A stretch of 64,000 nt of DNA from Halocafeteria seosinensis (GCA_001687465.1 LVLI01000336.1:62001-126000); one strand, 5' to 3'. Shown: positions 21,078 to 34,293, counted from the first letter of the stretch. Notes: generated by a model not told the origin, from the sequence alone. Made by a program: numbers and translations.

Positions 21078-24000
21078 TCAAATGGAAGAAAGTATGCTCT
21101 GAGGAACCTGCGGACGTTGTAAACCATGCGCATTTTGGTCGATCTTTATGCCACCTGCACCTCCCTTGATTTTCTTTGCGTCGACTTTTCCGTCATCGTC
21201 CTCTGTCCACAAGTTTTCCACAAAGCTTACCGTTGTATCAGATGTGTCCCGGGGCAGAGAGCTGATCGAGTCCTCTGGTCCTGGCCTTTTGTCAGAAGAA
21301 GCATCTCTTCTAGACGCGTATGTCTCCTTGTCTCCGAACCACATCGGGGATACCAAGGGCGTTTGAACTCTGGACCCTGAGCTGGGTCGAGATTTCCCGG
21401 ACTGACGAGTGGATACGGGTTGAGACTGCTTGTCTTCGCGAGGAGTATCGCTGAGCCAAGAGAGTCTTCCAGAATAATTGTTGTCAAATGTTCTCCAGTT
21501 TGCAGACTGTAGTTGACGCGCGTCCTTTCTGTTCTTTGATAACTCTCGAGAGATAGCCCCTCTGCCAGTGTGGTCTGTGGGCCCGCGTTGGTACCGTTTA
21601 TCGTAACTCTTTAGGTGGGTGGTAAGCTTATGGACAGTTTCTTCATTGGCATGCGACCAGTTATCCAGTGCTGATATCAATGCAGTGGCCACGTTGTTTG
21701 GGTCTACCACATCCGTGAGTTTAAGACAGTGTTTCTCAAACGGCGTAGCACCGGGAAACGGTCGGACTGGATATGCCGAACGAAATACGCGGTTATACAC
21801 ATCATGTGGTACTTTTAGCAATTGACCTAACCGTGTGTAGCCCCAGCGTTGGAGCGCTCTTATCCAGGGATCCGCTACCATCCTAGCTGATTTGATTCGC
21901 TCGTGAATCAGCATTCTCTGTTTCTTTATTCCTCGGCGATCCTTGAACTTATTGCTGTCAGTGGTCTGCGGTAAGTTGTACGCGATCAACGTTCTCAAAA
22001 ACAAGTCGTAGGGAACGCAAACTTTAAGCCGGTCAGTCTGAGTTCGAGTAATACCAGAGCGATAGTCAGATATTTCAACTAAGCTAGGGCTGGGTATCGG
22101 CAATACAAAAGCAACCTGAACTAATGCTGGCTCAATGCCATCTTCTAAGGATTCCACAGATTTTAGTCCGTTGAGATTCGCGTGGAGGTAGTTTAACTGC
22201 TCGACCATTGAAATCTCGAGCTCCGTTTTCACTTTCTTCTCCTCGTCCAACAATGACGAAGGGTTCTGTCCCTGTAGCAATTTTGCGTAGTACTGCTGAA
22301 ACACTGACTTTTTCTCCTCTTCTACCCTCTTTTCTTCTTCAGCGCGAAGATTGGCCAAATGCTCCCGACGATCGTTGGATTGTTCAATGATTTGAGACCG
22401 GGCAACTACCATTGAACGCGGTTCGCTGTGTTTCGAAGCCGATTCTTCGATCTCCGCTTGGATTCGCTCTTTGTGAAGTCTACTCTCCATAATAGCCCGT
22501 AGCGAGTTAGCTGTCAACCACTGATCCCGCCGGAGTATGGAAAAGCCCAAGGGAAGGGCGAGCACATCTATGTTCACATTTTCATCTACCTTCCCGATCT
22601 TACTCACCATCTCGTATTTTCCCGGGATAGCAGACATCCCAAGAAATTTTGATAGTTTTCTACTTAGTTCATTGGCCTGCTTGTGGTAAATCTCAGAAAG
22701 AAGCTCCCCTTCACTTGGTTGAATCGACCAGAAAAAGTTAGCATTCCGCGGAAAATGGTAGTCACCAGTTGCGAGAGCCACCTTTGCAGCTTGGCGGACG
22801 ATGTGATTAAGCTCTACACTATCAGCTCCGGTTGATGCTGCACCATACCCAGCCCCATATCCTGTAAACAATCCTGGTTGAATGAAAACTTCTGGTTTGG
22901 TGTGGCTGAGATCTTTTTCTGCTCCCACCGAGGGATGATCCGGTTTTTGTCCGCGTATCGACCTACTTCCTTGAAGCGGGGGTGGTGCCTGGGGATCTCC
23001 GTATCCAACTGGGAAGTGATCTTGGGAATGCTGCTTCATGTTAAGTTGCTCCCTACTGAATGATCGTCCGACACTTAACGCCATTTTAGAATCGCTCATG
23101 CTTGCTTGTTCGTTTCCGTAAGTAATCAACGTCGACGCCTCATGATTCGGTTCAGCACCTGGCGTGTGCGTCCCTTGCTGAGAATACTGCGTGACTGCAA
23201 GCGATGGAGAAGCCGATCGCGCGTTCGACGGCACAGAGTATGGTCCGGTCAATGGGGGTTTTACTGGAGCCGGCTTTGCCTTAAAGACGTCTCTGACAAC
23301 ACCAGGGTTGCTTAACTGACCTGCCGTTTTAAGAATGCGAAGTAAGCGATTCAATGAATACACGAACCGCGGATCAATTGTGGTTTTGGATAAATCTACA
23401 TCCGCCACGTCTCCAGCTACTCTACATCCGTAGCTTCGGAGCAATTCTACAACAGGCTTAGCAGCCTCTCGTAACTTTTCTTCCCATTGTAGTTTCACCA
23501 AACCCGCTGGAAGCTGGGTGAAGACTTGGGCTGCTTCTTCACCAGCAGTTTCCTGGTTGAATTCAGGAGCGAGTTCCACTTTTTGAGAGATAGCAGTCGA
23601 TTTGCTTGTCTTTGACTTCTTTTTCTTTTGTTTTACAGGACTGCTTCTGGACGGTGTCTCACCATTTGCAGTTATCAAAGGTTTTCCTTCTTCGGAGAGA
23701 GACACTAAAGTCTTCGAAAGTTGCACACCGGTGCTTCTGGCCCATTTCAGAGCACCTTGCGGTATAGGAATCAGGCGCAAGGCTGCATGGAGCACGAGCA
23801 TGTCTAACGGGCCATTAAGTCCGCGAACGTCCCGCAGCAACGTCTTCATATCAACTGGCTTGAGTCCATAACTAGTCAAAAGCTTCTCTTTCCCAACCGT
23901 TGACGGAACGTCAGGACGAAGAGTGGCATCTTTCAAGTAGCTAACATCCGCGGATCCAGTTAACGAAGGTGCAGCTCCTTCCGATGACTGCGACGGAGAA

Positions 24001-27000
24001 GAAACTCCGGAAGTGCGCCACATGGGGTCAGCAGGATTCGTTAGCTCGTTTTTCCCGTGTATTAGATTGTAACTGGAGTCCGTTATGCTCTTCCGTGTTG
24101 TATCTCGTAGCTCAGGCATATGAGTAAGTGAAGGGCGCCAGTTTGAGGGAGCAGAGCCAAGCTGTTTCAGGCTCTTCATCGAAATGTCACCCAGACCAGC
24201 TGTCCCAGCCGCCTGCTGCTCTCGCTGGGCAGCAATCGCTCTCTTCTTGGAATAGTCGGTAGCTCTTTCTATCAAGCCAGACTGAACAAGTTTTGTGTAC
24301 CCTTCAGGTCCCACCCCAGCTGGGCTCTTGCCGGTTACTATGGCTTCCCCTAGTTGATTGTCCATTCGTTCTCTGACCAGAAGACTTTCAATGGTATCTG
24401 CGAATGCTTCTACAAAGGCATCAGCTACAGTCCTAGCGTTGGCCTGGATTATTTTGTTCTTGATTTCCTGGTATTGCTGCTCAACTTTTTCGTCTTCTTT
24501 CTTGCTTTGAGTAGATGGACGCGTGTTTTCATCATCGAAGTCGTTGCCTTCATGGCCTCCTTCGGAAGTTTCCTTGACCTTGGTTTCAACCTCACTGAGA
24601 GTACTGCCCGCAGTCTCTGCCCGTTCTTGGGAAGCTTCATTCGCATACTCGAGTAGCTTCAGTCGGCGCTCTTCCTCTAGGCGGTCTCGTCTTTCCAACA
24701 TTAGTTTCGTAGCCGGATCTACCGTGTTACTGGAGTCCCCCCGGGCTTTAACTATCCCTCTTATGGTTTGCTGGTCGACATGCTGTAAGATTCCAGCCAC
24801 CACAGTAGCGCGAAGTCGGCCTTCTTCATCCCACAAAGCTCCTCCGATGTTATATTGACGTGAGGGTGCATTTGCTGCCTCTGGTTCATAAACTTGTGAC
24901 TCGGATTTAACAGATCCCGGAGAAGGCCGTGATTCTCTGTAGACTGAGCTGTTGTCAAATGTTTCCGTACTCTGCGGCTCAACAGGGAAACCACTTTTCT
25001 CAGGAAAGTGCAGTGGTGAGAATCCACCCAGCGAATGAGCAGGCGAGGCGGAGTTGGCACTGTCCCCCTTTGTGTCGGTATCCAATTGAACTGCCGCATT
25101 GTCTGTGGTCTTGGCAGTAAACTCTAAAGGTCCCTTGTACTTTTTCCGAGGACGTGGGATAGAGTACTGCCCGATGGGAGGAAGCCTTACCCCATCCGTC
25201 GAAATTGTTTTCTCGAACTTTTCCTGTTGAGACGGATCGGCCAATTTCTTGGTTAAATCACTGGGGAGCAAGTAGTCACATGGATGCGATCCATCTATGG
25301 GACTGTAGAGCTGCTGTTTATGCGCCGTTTTAAGGTGTTCTCTCGCTATTGGAGGACCTTGGGTAATATTCAGATACCTTTGATGCTCCTTTGTTTCCTC
25401 ATCCTCTGAGTCATATTCTGTATCGTCGATGGAATCATAGTTTCGGAATTCTGCCTCTTTACCTTGCTGTTGGTCCGATTCAAATTTCTCTTTCTCCGAA
25501 AAATACTGAGACTTATCGGGCTGGGCAATAAAAGTAGCACCAAGATTTTTCTTACGATTTTCCGATGGTTGAAGATACAATTGCTCAAGCAAAATTAGTT
25601 TTGAGTCGGTATCCGTCAATGGCGCCCGTTGTTCAGTCCCCTTGTTTGAATACGAATCTTTAGCCTTCTTCCATTCCTCGGTGAGAGAACTATGTTTCTG
25701 AGTCTCTCGCTGTACACGGACTAGTTGGTCAATGAATGTCTTCTTCTGCACGGCCGTTTTCTGCTTAAAGCGATCGTACTTTTCCATCTCCGCGTTCACC
25801 TGGGTGAGCAGACCCCATACATCGCCAGTTTGAAGAAAAGAATCAGCCAACTCCCTCATGCGAGGGTGAGAAAGGAATCCCTGTTGCCTCCGCATATACG
25901 CTTCCCTTCTTCCCAGCATTCCTCGTAGCATCCGTTGGATTTCCGTAGCGGCGCGATGCTCCTTGGCCTGTCTTCTTTTCCTTGCTCGTTCCAGTTTACG
26001 CTGCCTCTCCAGTTCGTAGTTTTCCGTTTCTTTTCTGGCTTGGGCCCACCATTCATCCCTATTCTTATAGACTGACCAACATCGAGCAGCAGATTGGATC
26101 CGCACAGATGCAACATCTTGAGCAATTCTAGCATGGTGCTCCCGCATACGTGTGTACCACTTTCGCACGAAGAAACCTCGTACGAACCTTTGGATGATTC
26201 GTGCAGTCCTGGACCTGAAACTAGCAATATAGAGCGGTAAAATGTATTTTCTCGTGAAGAACCCGTGCCATGCTGCTTGGATAACCACTGCCGCCGACTC
26301 CAACAGCAGATACTGCCGTAACTCGCGAGTGCGCTTACGTGCTAGAAATCCTCTTCCAATCCTTGTGATTAGTGTCCCCGCTATTTGGTACAGGAAAAGG
26401 AGGGTTACTTTATCTTTCTTCAGCAGGAAGTCCCGTTCATGATGGAATTTGGTCAACACGGGATAAACCATAGGATAAACCTGCTCCAGGCGAACACGCT
26501 GCATGGAGCCGTGGATCACATCGGTATCAAAGTAGGCTTCTTCGCCAGGGCCAAACACAGTCTCATAAGGGTCTTCAAGAGACATCAGCAACTGGCATCG
26601 TCGCGCCTGCTTCTTTTGTATATCCCTGATGTGTCTGCCGAGGATACGTCGAGCGTCCTGCAGAGCTAACCTTTGTCGCCTCCACAGCTGCATTGTTGGT
26701 CCGTAAGTGTTTTCCATGTGTTGCGGCAAAACGAGCGTCATCTTGCTGAACCAAATGACGTTATTCTCGATAATGAACTGCACATATCTCCCAGCGCTCT
26801 TGAGGTCCGCTGCCTCTATCGAGGGAGACAATGGAAGCATGGCCGGTCTAGGAGCTGTACAAAAGAAACAAATACTCCCCGTGGATATGATGCTCGTAAA
26901 CATGTCGTTGTCGTTGAGGATCCAGCTTACCATTGATGCTTCCAGGAGGCCCCAGGTCAAAATTTGTTTTAAAGATTGTAGCGCCAATGTGGTGCAAAGG

Positions 27001-27087
27001 CACCGGGTAGTCTAATGTGGAACTTGGTACCCCTTTCTTTTTGTTGGGGCTCTCCGTTTTCCCATTATTCCCTGCTGTCGACGACAT
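21078..27087 (-). CDS. Giant IQ-motif (calmodulin-binding) coiled-coil protein
   Basis: A short exon (27087-26931, MSSTAGNNGKTESPNKKKG) splices to one uninterrupted exon of 5,777 nt (26854-21078), giving 1,977 residues. At roughly residues 215-370 there are about five IQ or IQ-like motifs: RIGRGFLARKR, VIQAAWHGFFTRK, IIQRFVRGFFVRK, RIQSAARCWSVYK, EIQRMLRGMLGRR. A Lys/Glu-rich coiled coil follows, then a long Ser/Pro/Glu-rich region. Near residue 1,150 the order increases again, and basic helical segments around LNYLHANLNGLK and PYDLFLRTLIAYNLP lead to a disordered C-terminus. Calmodulin or myosin-light-chain-like proteins should bind the IQ array. Architecture would suit a cytoskeletal or axonemal scaffold, but I recognise no specific family. 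Confidence 0.85.
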
Positions 27088-27761
27088 CGTGCGCCCTTGT
27101 TGCCCCTTTTAGAGGTCTATTTTCCTCCTCTCGGTCAGTCTCCAAGGGCAGGCGCCAGCCAGCAACCAACGTTGAGACCAAATACGAAAGAAGTACCTCC
27201 TATTAGCTCTGTAAAGCAGTGATTATAGTCATGTAGCTCGTGGAGACCGTTGAGCTATTGAGGCAAAGCTCAATGCAACGGACCACACTGCAAAAGCGGC
27301 TGCTGCATTGGTTCACACGGCCATAAAATTGTATTGCACTGTTAACAAAGTAAAAGCCTGTTGGATGTCTGTATTGTGGCTTATGAGTCTGACTGTGGTG
27401 GATACAACATACACATTTCGAGAAGTAGCAAACTTTCCGCATGTTCACCACTTCATTGAGTGACTTCCAAGCTCCATACACGTAAATGCGTGGAATGGCT
27501 AGTGCGTCACTCTAGCATTATCGTGGAAACGCAAGATCCACGTTATACATGCCAGAGGGAGTTTGCTCAAAAATACCTTCCGGATGATCGTTTACTACCT
27601 GACATATAGCTTGGTTGGATCGGTCACGCAAAGAGTAATAAAGGCTATCATAAAGCACGTGCTATGACTAACAACGTAGTGAACGTGTGCCGTTTAAGCG
27701 TGTACATTGGTATATCCACCTTAAAGAAACAGATACAAGAAGTCTAACCCGGTAGAACAAA
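27088..27761. other. Intergenic, 5' flank of the IQ-motif gene
   Basis: No ORF with credible start or domain, no repeat and no RNA gene was seen. Confidence 0.5.
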
Positions 27762-28883
27762 TTAGAAGAACCCTTTCACTCCGGCCCTCGAAGTAGCAGC
27801 GGTAAGACTCGCCGCAAGACTCACTGCATTTATGTCCAAGTGCTCCTGCCAACTGCCAACGCTTTGGTTGTCTTCCTTACTCCAAAAGCTTTCAATTGTC
27901 TCCGCCATTGGCATATACTCATTTAGTTGGCTTAGGTCAACCGAACTAGAGCTTGGTAGACTGCCGGTCACACGTAGACCTAAACTCAGACCACATTCCC
28001 GAAAAGCCAGTCTCCGAGTTGCAGGTTTTACTAACGATTCGTTGTTCTTATATATCTTAAGTCCTTTTTTGCAATCTTTATAGAGTTTAGACGGAAGAAG
28101 AGAAGAAGGAAGGCCATCGTTTTGCTCTTCCAATTCCATGGCCCGGGGAATACTAAGCAGTAGACCTCCCAGACCCAGCGGGTCAGACGTCTTCCAATCC
28201 ATCTGTGCACAGAGCGCATCCATCTTTACGATTACGTCATCTAGTTCCGCAGCTTTATCTGGAACACTCTGTTTCGCCTGACGAGCCAGTATTCCTCCTT
28301 CTAGAGGATCGTGGGCTCCCATGAAGGGCACTGACGGCCTCGATAGATCTGTACTCATTTTCCAGTACATATGGGGGCGCTCACCTCGCTTCCCGATAAA
28401 CCGTCCACCTGCTATTGTCAACTCAGCGGCCCAAACTAGATATTTTGGATCGGAAGTCTCTTTTCCAGTGTGCAGCAGAGCATGAATCCATCTCGTGATG
28501 TAGTGAAAATACTGACCATCTCGATCCCACTCATCGTCTTCATGAAAAGGCTCACTCTCAGCTCGCTCAGATTTGGGCTTGCCGATACGGAGTCCACCAA
28601 TCGTTGGGTGATCACGGCCTTCGTCTTCTGACAGTCCACTTATCCATCCCTTGCGTGAGTCATCTTCCCGGAATCGACCGAGCACGTTATGAACTTCATC
28701 TATCAGTGTCAAAGCCATATGTCGATAGCGCTCTTCGCCGGTGATGTGACTCAATCCCAGAAAAGTTTGTACGGCGAACGCATCTGTCCATAAATACCTT
28801 CGCCTCCTATTTCCGGAGCCTTGCAGTCCTGTACGGGCCGCAAAATCCTCCATTAGTTTCTTCGCGGTATCCAGTTTCGTCAT
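27762..28883 (-). CDS. Intronless conserved protein with bacterial-like character
   Basis: A single 374-codon frame from ATG 28883 gives 373 residues. The N-terminal two thirds contain well-ordered helical motifs rich in Trp, His, Tyr and Arg: RRRYLWTDAFAVQTFLGL, RKGWISGLSEDEGRDHPTIG, GLRIGK, EWDRDGQYFHYITRWIHAL, MYWKMSTDLSRPSVPFMGAH and DPLEGG. From family memory this resembles uncharacterised bacterial proteins, probably an alpha/alpha-barrel (six-hairpin) fold, but I cannot name a reaction. Lack of introns among intron-bearing neighbours fits acquisition by transfer, though other intronless genes occur here. A CAG directly before TTGAAGATG at 28890-28881 could also be a splice acceptor, so an extra 5' exon is possible. 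Confidence 0.78.
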   Translation of the reverse strand: MTKLDTAKKLMEDFAARTGLQGSGNRRRRYLWTDAFAVQTFLGLSHITGEERYRHMALTLIDEVHNVLGRFREDDSRKGWISGLSEDEGRDHPTIGGLRIGKPKSERAESEPFHEDDEWDRDGQYFHYITRWIHALLHTGKETSDPKYLVWAAELTIAGGRFIGKRGERPHMYWKMSTDLSRPSVPFMGAHDPLEGGILARQAKQSVPDKAAELDDVIVKMDALCAQMDWKTSDPLGLGGLLLSIPRAMELEEQNDGLPSSLLPSKLYKDCKKGLKIYKNNESLVKPATRRLAFRECGLSLGLRVTGSLPSSSSVDLSQLNEYMPMAETIESFWSKEDNQSVGSWQEHLDINAVSLAASLTAATSRAGVKGFF

Positions 28884-29846
28884 CTTCAACTGCGATGTTT
28901 GTGCGTTTAAAAATATTGTGGCTCACTTTCACCAATGGTTCTGACCACTCAGAACGATATGTGTATCAGCTTAATCGAGTCAATCCAATCAGAAAAGTCA
29001 AATTGCTTAGACAATGTATAGTGTCCGACTCCAGGCTGGGAACGCTTGAGTGACGTGTTAAACCGTACCGAAATTTCCTGTTCCATGTAGACAAATAGGT
29101 CCTGAAGTCCATGTACAAGTGGCCTGCGACCGGCGTGCAACTATTTTTTGTTCCTAAATTGCCGACCTTAGATGAGAGATCGTGTTTTGCAACCCACATT
29201 GACTTGTTGACAAGTTGTTGAAGTTAATGGACCATAATAATGGTGTCGCGGATGTTCAAGGGACGGTCTCAAGCAGACTCTCAAACATGACTGCGCCCGT
29301 CCGGTGTACCATTCCGCTTCAGAAAACATGCAATACTCCCAAGAAGACAGCTGTCAAGCTTGGTAGCAATAAGCTAGCCACTACTGTCGTGTATAAGCGA
29401 TAAGTTGCCAACCCTGAATTCATGAAGCACGATCTACATGCTCCATCTTTGGACTCCAGTGTCTATTAGTACCGATAAGCCGAATATTTCCTTAACACTG
29501 CAACTTCATTCAAAAGCTGCATAATGTTATAGCTTATTGGCACCGAAGTTGAACCTCAGTTCCTCAGCTGCCACTTACAATTCAAACACGATTCAAATTC
29601 AAATACATTTCCAATTCACTCAGTCATTGATAATGAGTGAAGCACATGTTGTTTCAGGGCAACCACCACAATCGATACTCAATTGAAAAGGGATCTTCCT
29701 TTGTGGAGTTCGACTGTGATTGTATTGTGGTGTATAACAAACAACAACCTACCTACCTACCCGAGCGTTAGGTCAACGGCCAAGTACTGCGCGCCTTCCA
29801 TTTGAAATACACGGCTGTCTTCCATCGAGGGTTTCACCTCTAAAGA
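28884..29846. other. Divergent intergenic region
   Basis: This lies between the bacterial-like gene and the kelch gene. It holds a short ACCT repeat near 29749-29761 and scattered AT-rich sequence. No supported gene was seen. Confidence 0.5.
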
Positions 29847-32380
29847 ATGGATTTCTCGCAAGAACTTTACCCGACCCAGATGGAGAATTCAATGATGCAA
29901 CAGGAGAGCCCAGCGGAATCGTCGAAATCGAGGCATGTGATTAAAGAAATCCGTGTTTTCTTTGATACTGACGACTCTCAGGAGAGTCAGAGTCAGGAGA
30001 ACGAAGATGAGGACATGCAGCTATCCCAGGACCTGCTGTTCCCCCAATCCCAGCATCGTTTGCAACAAAGAAAACAACATAGTAACAAGAAAACGTCGAC
30101 GTCTAAGCGAGGTACCTCTAGAAAAGGTGGAAATAAGCCAAAGTCAACATCGAGAAGCACCAGTCAGCAAACTGGAATTCAAACAGAGGCTGGAGACGTT
30201 AAGATTCATAGAAGGACGGATCCTTCTTCCAACACGCCTTATATTTCACTTACCTGTACAGAATTCACAGGCGAAATAAATCTTGAATCCATTTTGAACA
30301 GTAAGTGCGTCAACGTTTCCCTGGTATACATGTTAAAGATGGCACAGGATCCTTCCGTACTACAGCGGGGACAAAGGCGAGCAATGATGCTTTGATGGGC
30401 ACCGAGTCTGACAACCAAGACTTCGATTCAATGTGGGTGGATGCAATGCAAGACATGCAAAAATCGCAAGAGCGCAGCATAGACGACAAGATTAGCGAGG
30501 CACAGAAGCACGCGCGTGAAAATGTTAACTTTGCAAAATCGCGTTCCACATACTCCCCTGCCAATGGCGCAGTAGATCCAACAGATGTTTCGCCGGCGTC
30601 AAACGCCAACTCGGTAGAAAAGAAAGCGGTTTCGTTTGCTGAACCGCTACATAGCGTCATGAATGCAGACAATACCACTGGGAGAAAGCATCGCCGAGAA
30701 AGTGAACCTGAAGACATCAATGCATTAATAAAGTCCCAGAAGAAATTGAACAAGAAGAATCGCAGTTCCTCTAGTACTACGGAAAACGAACAGCAGAAGA
30801 TGACGGAGGATGGTCCTAGCCCGTATCCCTTAGTGTGTGTTGGTAGTGTACTGTCGGTTGGCGCTAAGTATGGAAAGGCAGATAAATACGAGATGCAATC
30901 CGTTAAACTCAGCTCTGAGAATACTGGCGGAAAGGCACCATCGAAACGGTGGGGTCATCGATGTGTGAGCATTAGCAACAAGAAGCTCCTAGTATATGGT
31001 GGGGAGACCTCTGAGGATAATACTGCTGTAGCGGACGAGGCGATGGTAGCGAAAGGTGACACGCATCTTTTTGATATAGAGAACATGCGTTGGGAAAACT
31101 GTACCACCACGGATGTAAGTGTCAAATCTCCAAGATTGCTACTTGAACGTATGTAGCTATATGTATCATCGTTGCAGGGTGAGCAACGAGCTTGGCATGG
31201 CTTGGTTTCTTTGGGGGATCGAGCCTTTGCCTTTGGTGGTGAGCGGCAAACAAAACTAGGGACCGAACAGTGCACCTCAGCAATGGTATGGATGCCCCGT
31301 ATTCCAGCAAAACTGTAACTAAACAGTACACTACTTTGGCTTCTCTGCAGTTTTTTGACACTATGTTGAATCTATGGTACCGCGCTGAAGATGCTGGAAC
31401 TCCTCCAACTGCTCGTGCAGGTCACAGTCTGTGTGTTGTGGAGGGGGATGGTGATCACAAGGCTTCGTACAAGAAAGAACTCAGCGGTATTAATTCTGCC
31501 AAAGAGTTACAGCAGTGGATATCCGAAAAGATCTGGCAGGAAAGTAATAGTGCCAACGAATACTCTTCGCAGAAAGTAGTTGCGTTCGGAGGTATCGCTA
31601 GGAGAAAGTGGACGAACGAGCTGTTCTGCTTAGACGTTGACACGATGAAATGGCGCGTAGTCAAGCCCAAGGGAACTGCCCCTTCTCCTCGCTGCTATCA
31701 CTCTGCGGTGGGAATGGGCAGCACCATGGTCGTCTTTGGTGGAAACGACGAAGACAAGTCCTTTAATGACGTGTACGTGCTTGATACGTCAACTGAGCCT
31801 TGGGTATGGGTTCGTCCTTGTGTAGTCGGAGAACCTCCACAAGCTCGTACCGGACACGTTGCGCTTAAGGTATCTCCTCGCCATGTAAGTTAAGAATCAT
31901 ACGCACGGTAGCATAACTCTTTTGTTTAGAAGTGTCGCATTTGTTAAACAGATATTAGTTACTGGAGGTTGGGATCCAAATGCTGAAGGTGATGCTCTCA
32001 CTCTATTCAACGACAGCTTTCTCCTCGACTGTGAGGAATGGGAATGGATCAAAATTCAGTCTACAAGCTTTAGTCTGTCGAAAGATGGGGCCCCTATTGC
32101 CGGGAGTAGTCCCTTGGCAACTGGACGTACGGGACACAGCGGAGTAACGGTGAATCTAATCGATGAATCCGGCAGTCTCGGTGAGAACACTGCCGATTTC
32201 ATAAATCCTGCATGCGTGGTTTTTGGAGGAGTCAAGGAAGATGAATGTCGGCACAACGATATCGCTGTACTCATGATGCCAACTATCGTCCGTGATGCAT
32301 GGGACTCCTATTTCCAAGATGTCAATCCGCGGCTTTCCGTCAGTCCGATTCCTATGGCAAACTTGGACGATATACAATGA
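29847..32380 (+). CDS. Kelch-repeat protein with disordered acidic/basic N-terminus
   Basis: Five exons (29847-30300, about 30366-31114, 31178-31285, 31351-31869, 31952-32380) give about 752 residues. The first acceptor is ambiguous (30339, 30348 or 30366 all keep frame); 30366 gives the usual intron length. The first 340 residues are disordered, Gln/Ser-rich, then Lys-rich, with clustered acidic stretches. From about residue 350 kelch blades follow: RWGHRCVSISNKKLLVYGGE, WHGLVSLGDRAFAFGGE, ARAGHSLCVV, VVAFGG, PRCYHSAVGMGSTMVVFGGN, ARTGHVALK-ILVTGG and GRTGHSGVTV-VVFGG. That is a six- or seven-bladed propeller for protein binding. The basic N-terminus suggests a nuclear protein (inference). 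No BTB, F-box or catalytic domain is present. Confidence 0.85.
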
Positions 32381-32825
32381 GAATCTCAAACATTGGGTAA
32401 TGGCGGACTGGACCGTAAGTCTCACTTGCGGGCATGCTTAATATGCCCTGAGTTTTTATCATTTTTAGTTCCAGTGTAGCCCCTTCCTGCGTCATACAAT
32501 AAGTAGCAAGTGCGACTTATCCTCGTCAAAGAGAAAATGAAAATCAAATTGGTTTACACCACTGTTGCAAAGAAATCCAGGACCTCAATGTTGTGTGCCG
32601 TGGCAAGTAGGCCTGTGCCGCAACCTCAATTATGACTTAATCATTTCACCCTTGGTGAAGTCGCCAGTCAGTGCGACGCCAGAGTTTGTCTGTGAAGTTA
32701 ACTAAACAGCTGCTAACATACTAAAATACACCACATGTGATACCATTGGCATCTCAGAGTGGGTTCAATATTGCTCATACACATTGTGCCCGTTTCAAGC
32801 GGGGTATATAGAGCAAATAGGAACC
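32381..32825. other. Intergenic
   Basis: No ORF, repeat or RNA signal was found between the kelch gene and the Lys/Ser-rich protein gene. Confidence 0.5.
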
Positions 32826-33793
32826 ATGGAAGAGGAGGATACGGGAGGCTTTGCTGAGCCGGAGGGATTCCAATCTTCGCATTATGAGGCGGTATGTAGA
32901 GTTCTACGCTTCAGCACCACGTACGCACATAATTCTTTGACCCCCTATTGTGTCACACGTCTGCAGAATCGAGTGAAAATGCTCCAGGAAATGGCGGATA
33001 AAGGCAGTCAGCGACTGTCATTCGGTAAGCCGACTTGAATAAATACACGCATGCATGGTTGGCTACTGCGCATTTCGAGTTTCTTCCAGAGGAATTCAAG
33101 AGACAAAGAAAAAGCGAAGTGGTGAGCGAAAGAGATAGCAAGGAGGCTAACCGAAAATTTCTGGAGGAATTGGCGGCCGATCGCGAACGCCGATTGAAGC
33201 GAAATACGCAACAGGAGGATGAATCGGATAATACCCACAAGCGCCATGGGAGATCGAAAAAGAGCAAAAAGTCGCGGCGGTACAGCTCCAGCAGCAGCAG
33301 CAGCAGTAATGACACTGCGAGCGCTACGGACGAGGACAGTGGAAGTGATCAACGAAAGCACAAACACAAGAAAAAATCATCTTCCAAAAAGAAGAAAAAG
33401 CATTCTCATCGTTCTAGTAGGCACAAGAAAAGTCGCTCAAGAGCTGAATCGGATGAGGACTCTGATAGCGATAGCAGCAAGGAGGAAACGCGTCACAGGA
33501 ATAAACACTGGAAACGACACCGAAGAGATTCAGATACCAAGGACCATGTAATATCGAAGGCTGAATCGACGAAGCACCGTTCAAAAGATAACTCCTCTTC
33601 GAAGGAGAAAGAGCACGGAGAAGTCGACGATTCTGATTCCTCCTTCAGTGCCGGCTCGGATGGTGGGCCTGTCAAATTGAGTGCATATTTTTACAAGGAT
33701 AGACATCCCGATGACGGTAACCACGAGAAGCACGAAGATCGCCGTAGCTCAAAGCAAAGGAAGCACAAACACAAGAGTAAGAGGCATCACTGA
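32826..33793 (+). CDS. Lys/Ser/His-rich nuclear-type protein
   Basis: Exons 32826-32891, 32967-33024 and 33090-33793 splice in phase to 275 residues. A short acidic start (MEEEDTGGFAEPEG) leads to an ordered segment, NRVKMLQEMADKGSQRLSF followed by EEFKRQRKSEV and a coiled coil. The remainder is a dense mix of Lys, His, Arg, Ser, Asp, with a poly-Ser tract from an (AGC)n run near 33285-33308. The C-terminus has a motif VKLSAYFYKDRHP before a final basic tail. RS/KS-rich proteins of this kind are usually nuclear, often linked to splicing or chromatin. I do not recognise a specific orthologue. Confidence 0.75.
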
Positions 33794-34293
33794 TGCTAAC
33801 TGCACAACGGATATCAAGTTCATCTCTCTCTCTGCGAGAGGAACATGACCACACGATTTCTTTATTGGAGCTTGAGGGCATACTACGTTTGGAAAACGGC
33901 ACGCGCATTTCGTTAAGATTTATAGACTGACCGTCACCATGGGAGACGGAAAAGAAGCCAGAGTTACGTAACCAGTGTACCAACTTCGTTGTGTATGGTT
34001 TAACCTGAAGTATGGGACTGTAGGGCTTCTTGCTTCTACCAGTCGCCGGCTCGAGATTTGCGCCTGACAGAACTGGATCCCCTTCCACATACAAGTGAGA
34101 CTCAATAATATGAGTCAATATGCGTTGCACTTAAGTGTGTACATGCAGACTTAACAGAATACACAACTTTGACGAGTGACTTCGTCCAGTGTTCAAAAAC
34201 TTCGGTTGCTAGGATTTGGTTGAGTTTAGCTGATTATTTCATGTTTGATATTCAATTTGGCGTATCAACACACAGATTACCGCATGATAAAGT
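33794..34293. other. Intergenic, 5' flank of the TFIIIC gene
   Basis: A minus-strand open frame spans 34130-33672 but has no ATG near its start and overlaps the coding tail of the previous gene. Nothing else was seen. Confidence 0.45.

Noticed and set aside
33672-34130. 152-codon minus-strand ORF
   Set aside because: It has no ATG near its start, no splice context, and half of it is antisense to the Lys/Ser-rich gene tail, where codon bias produces open frames.
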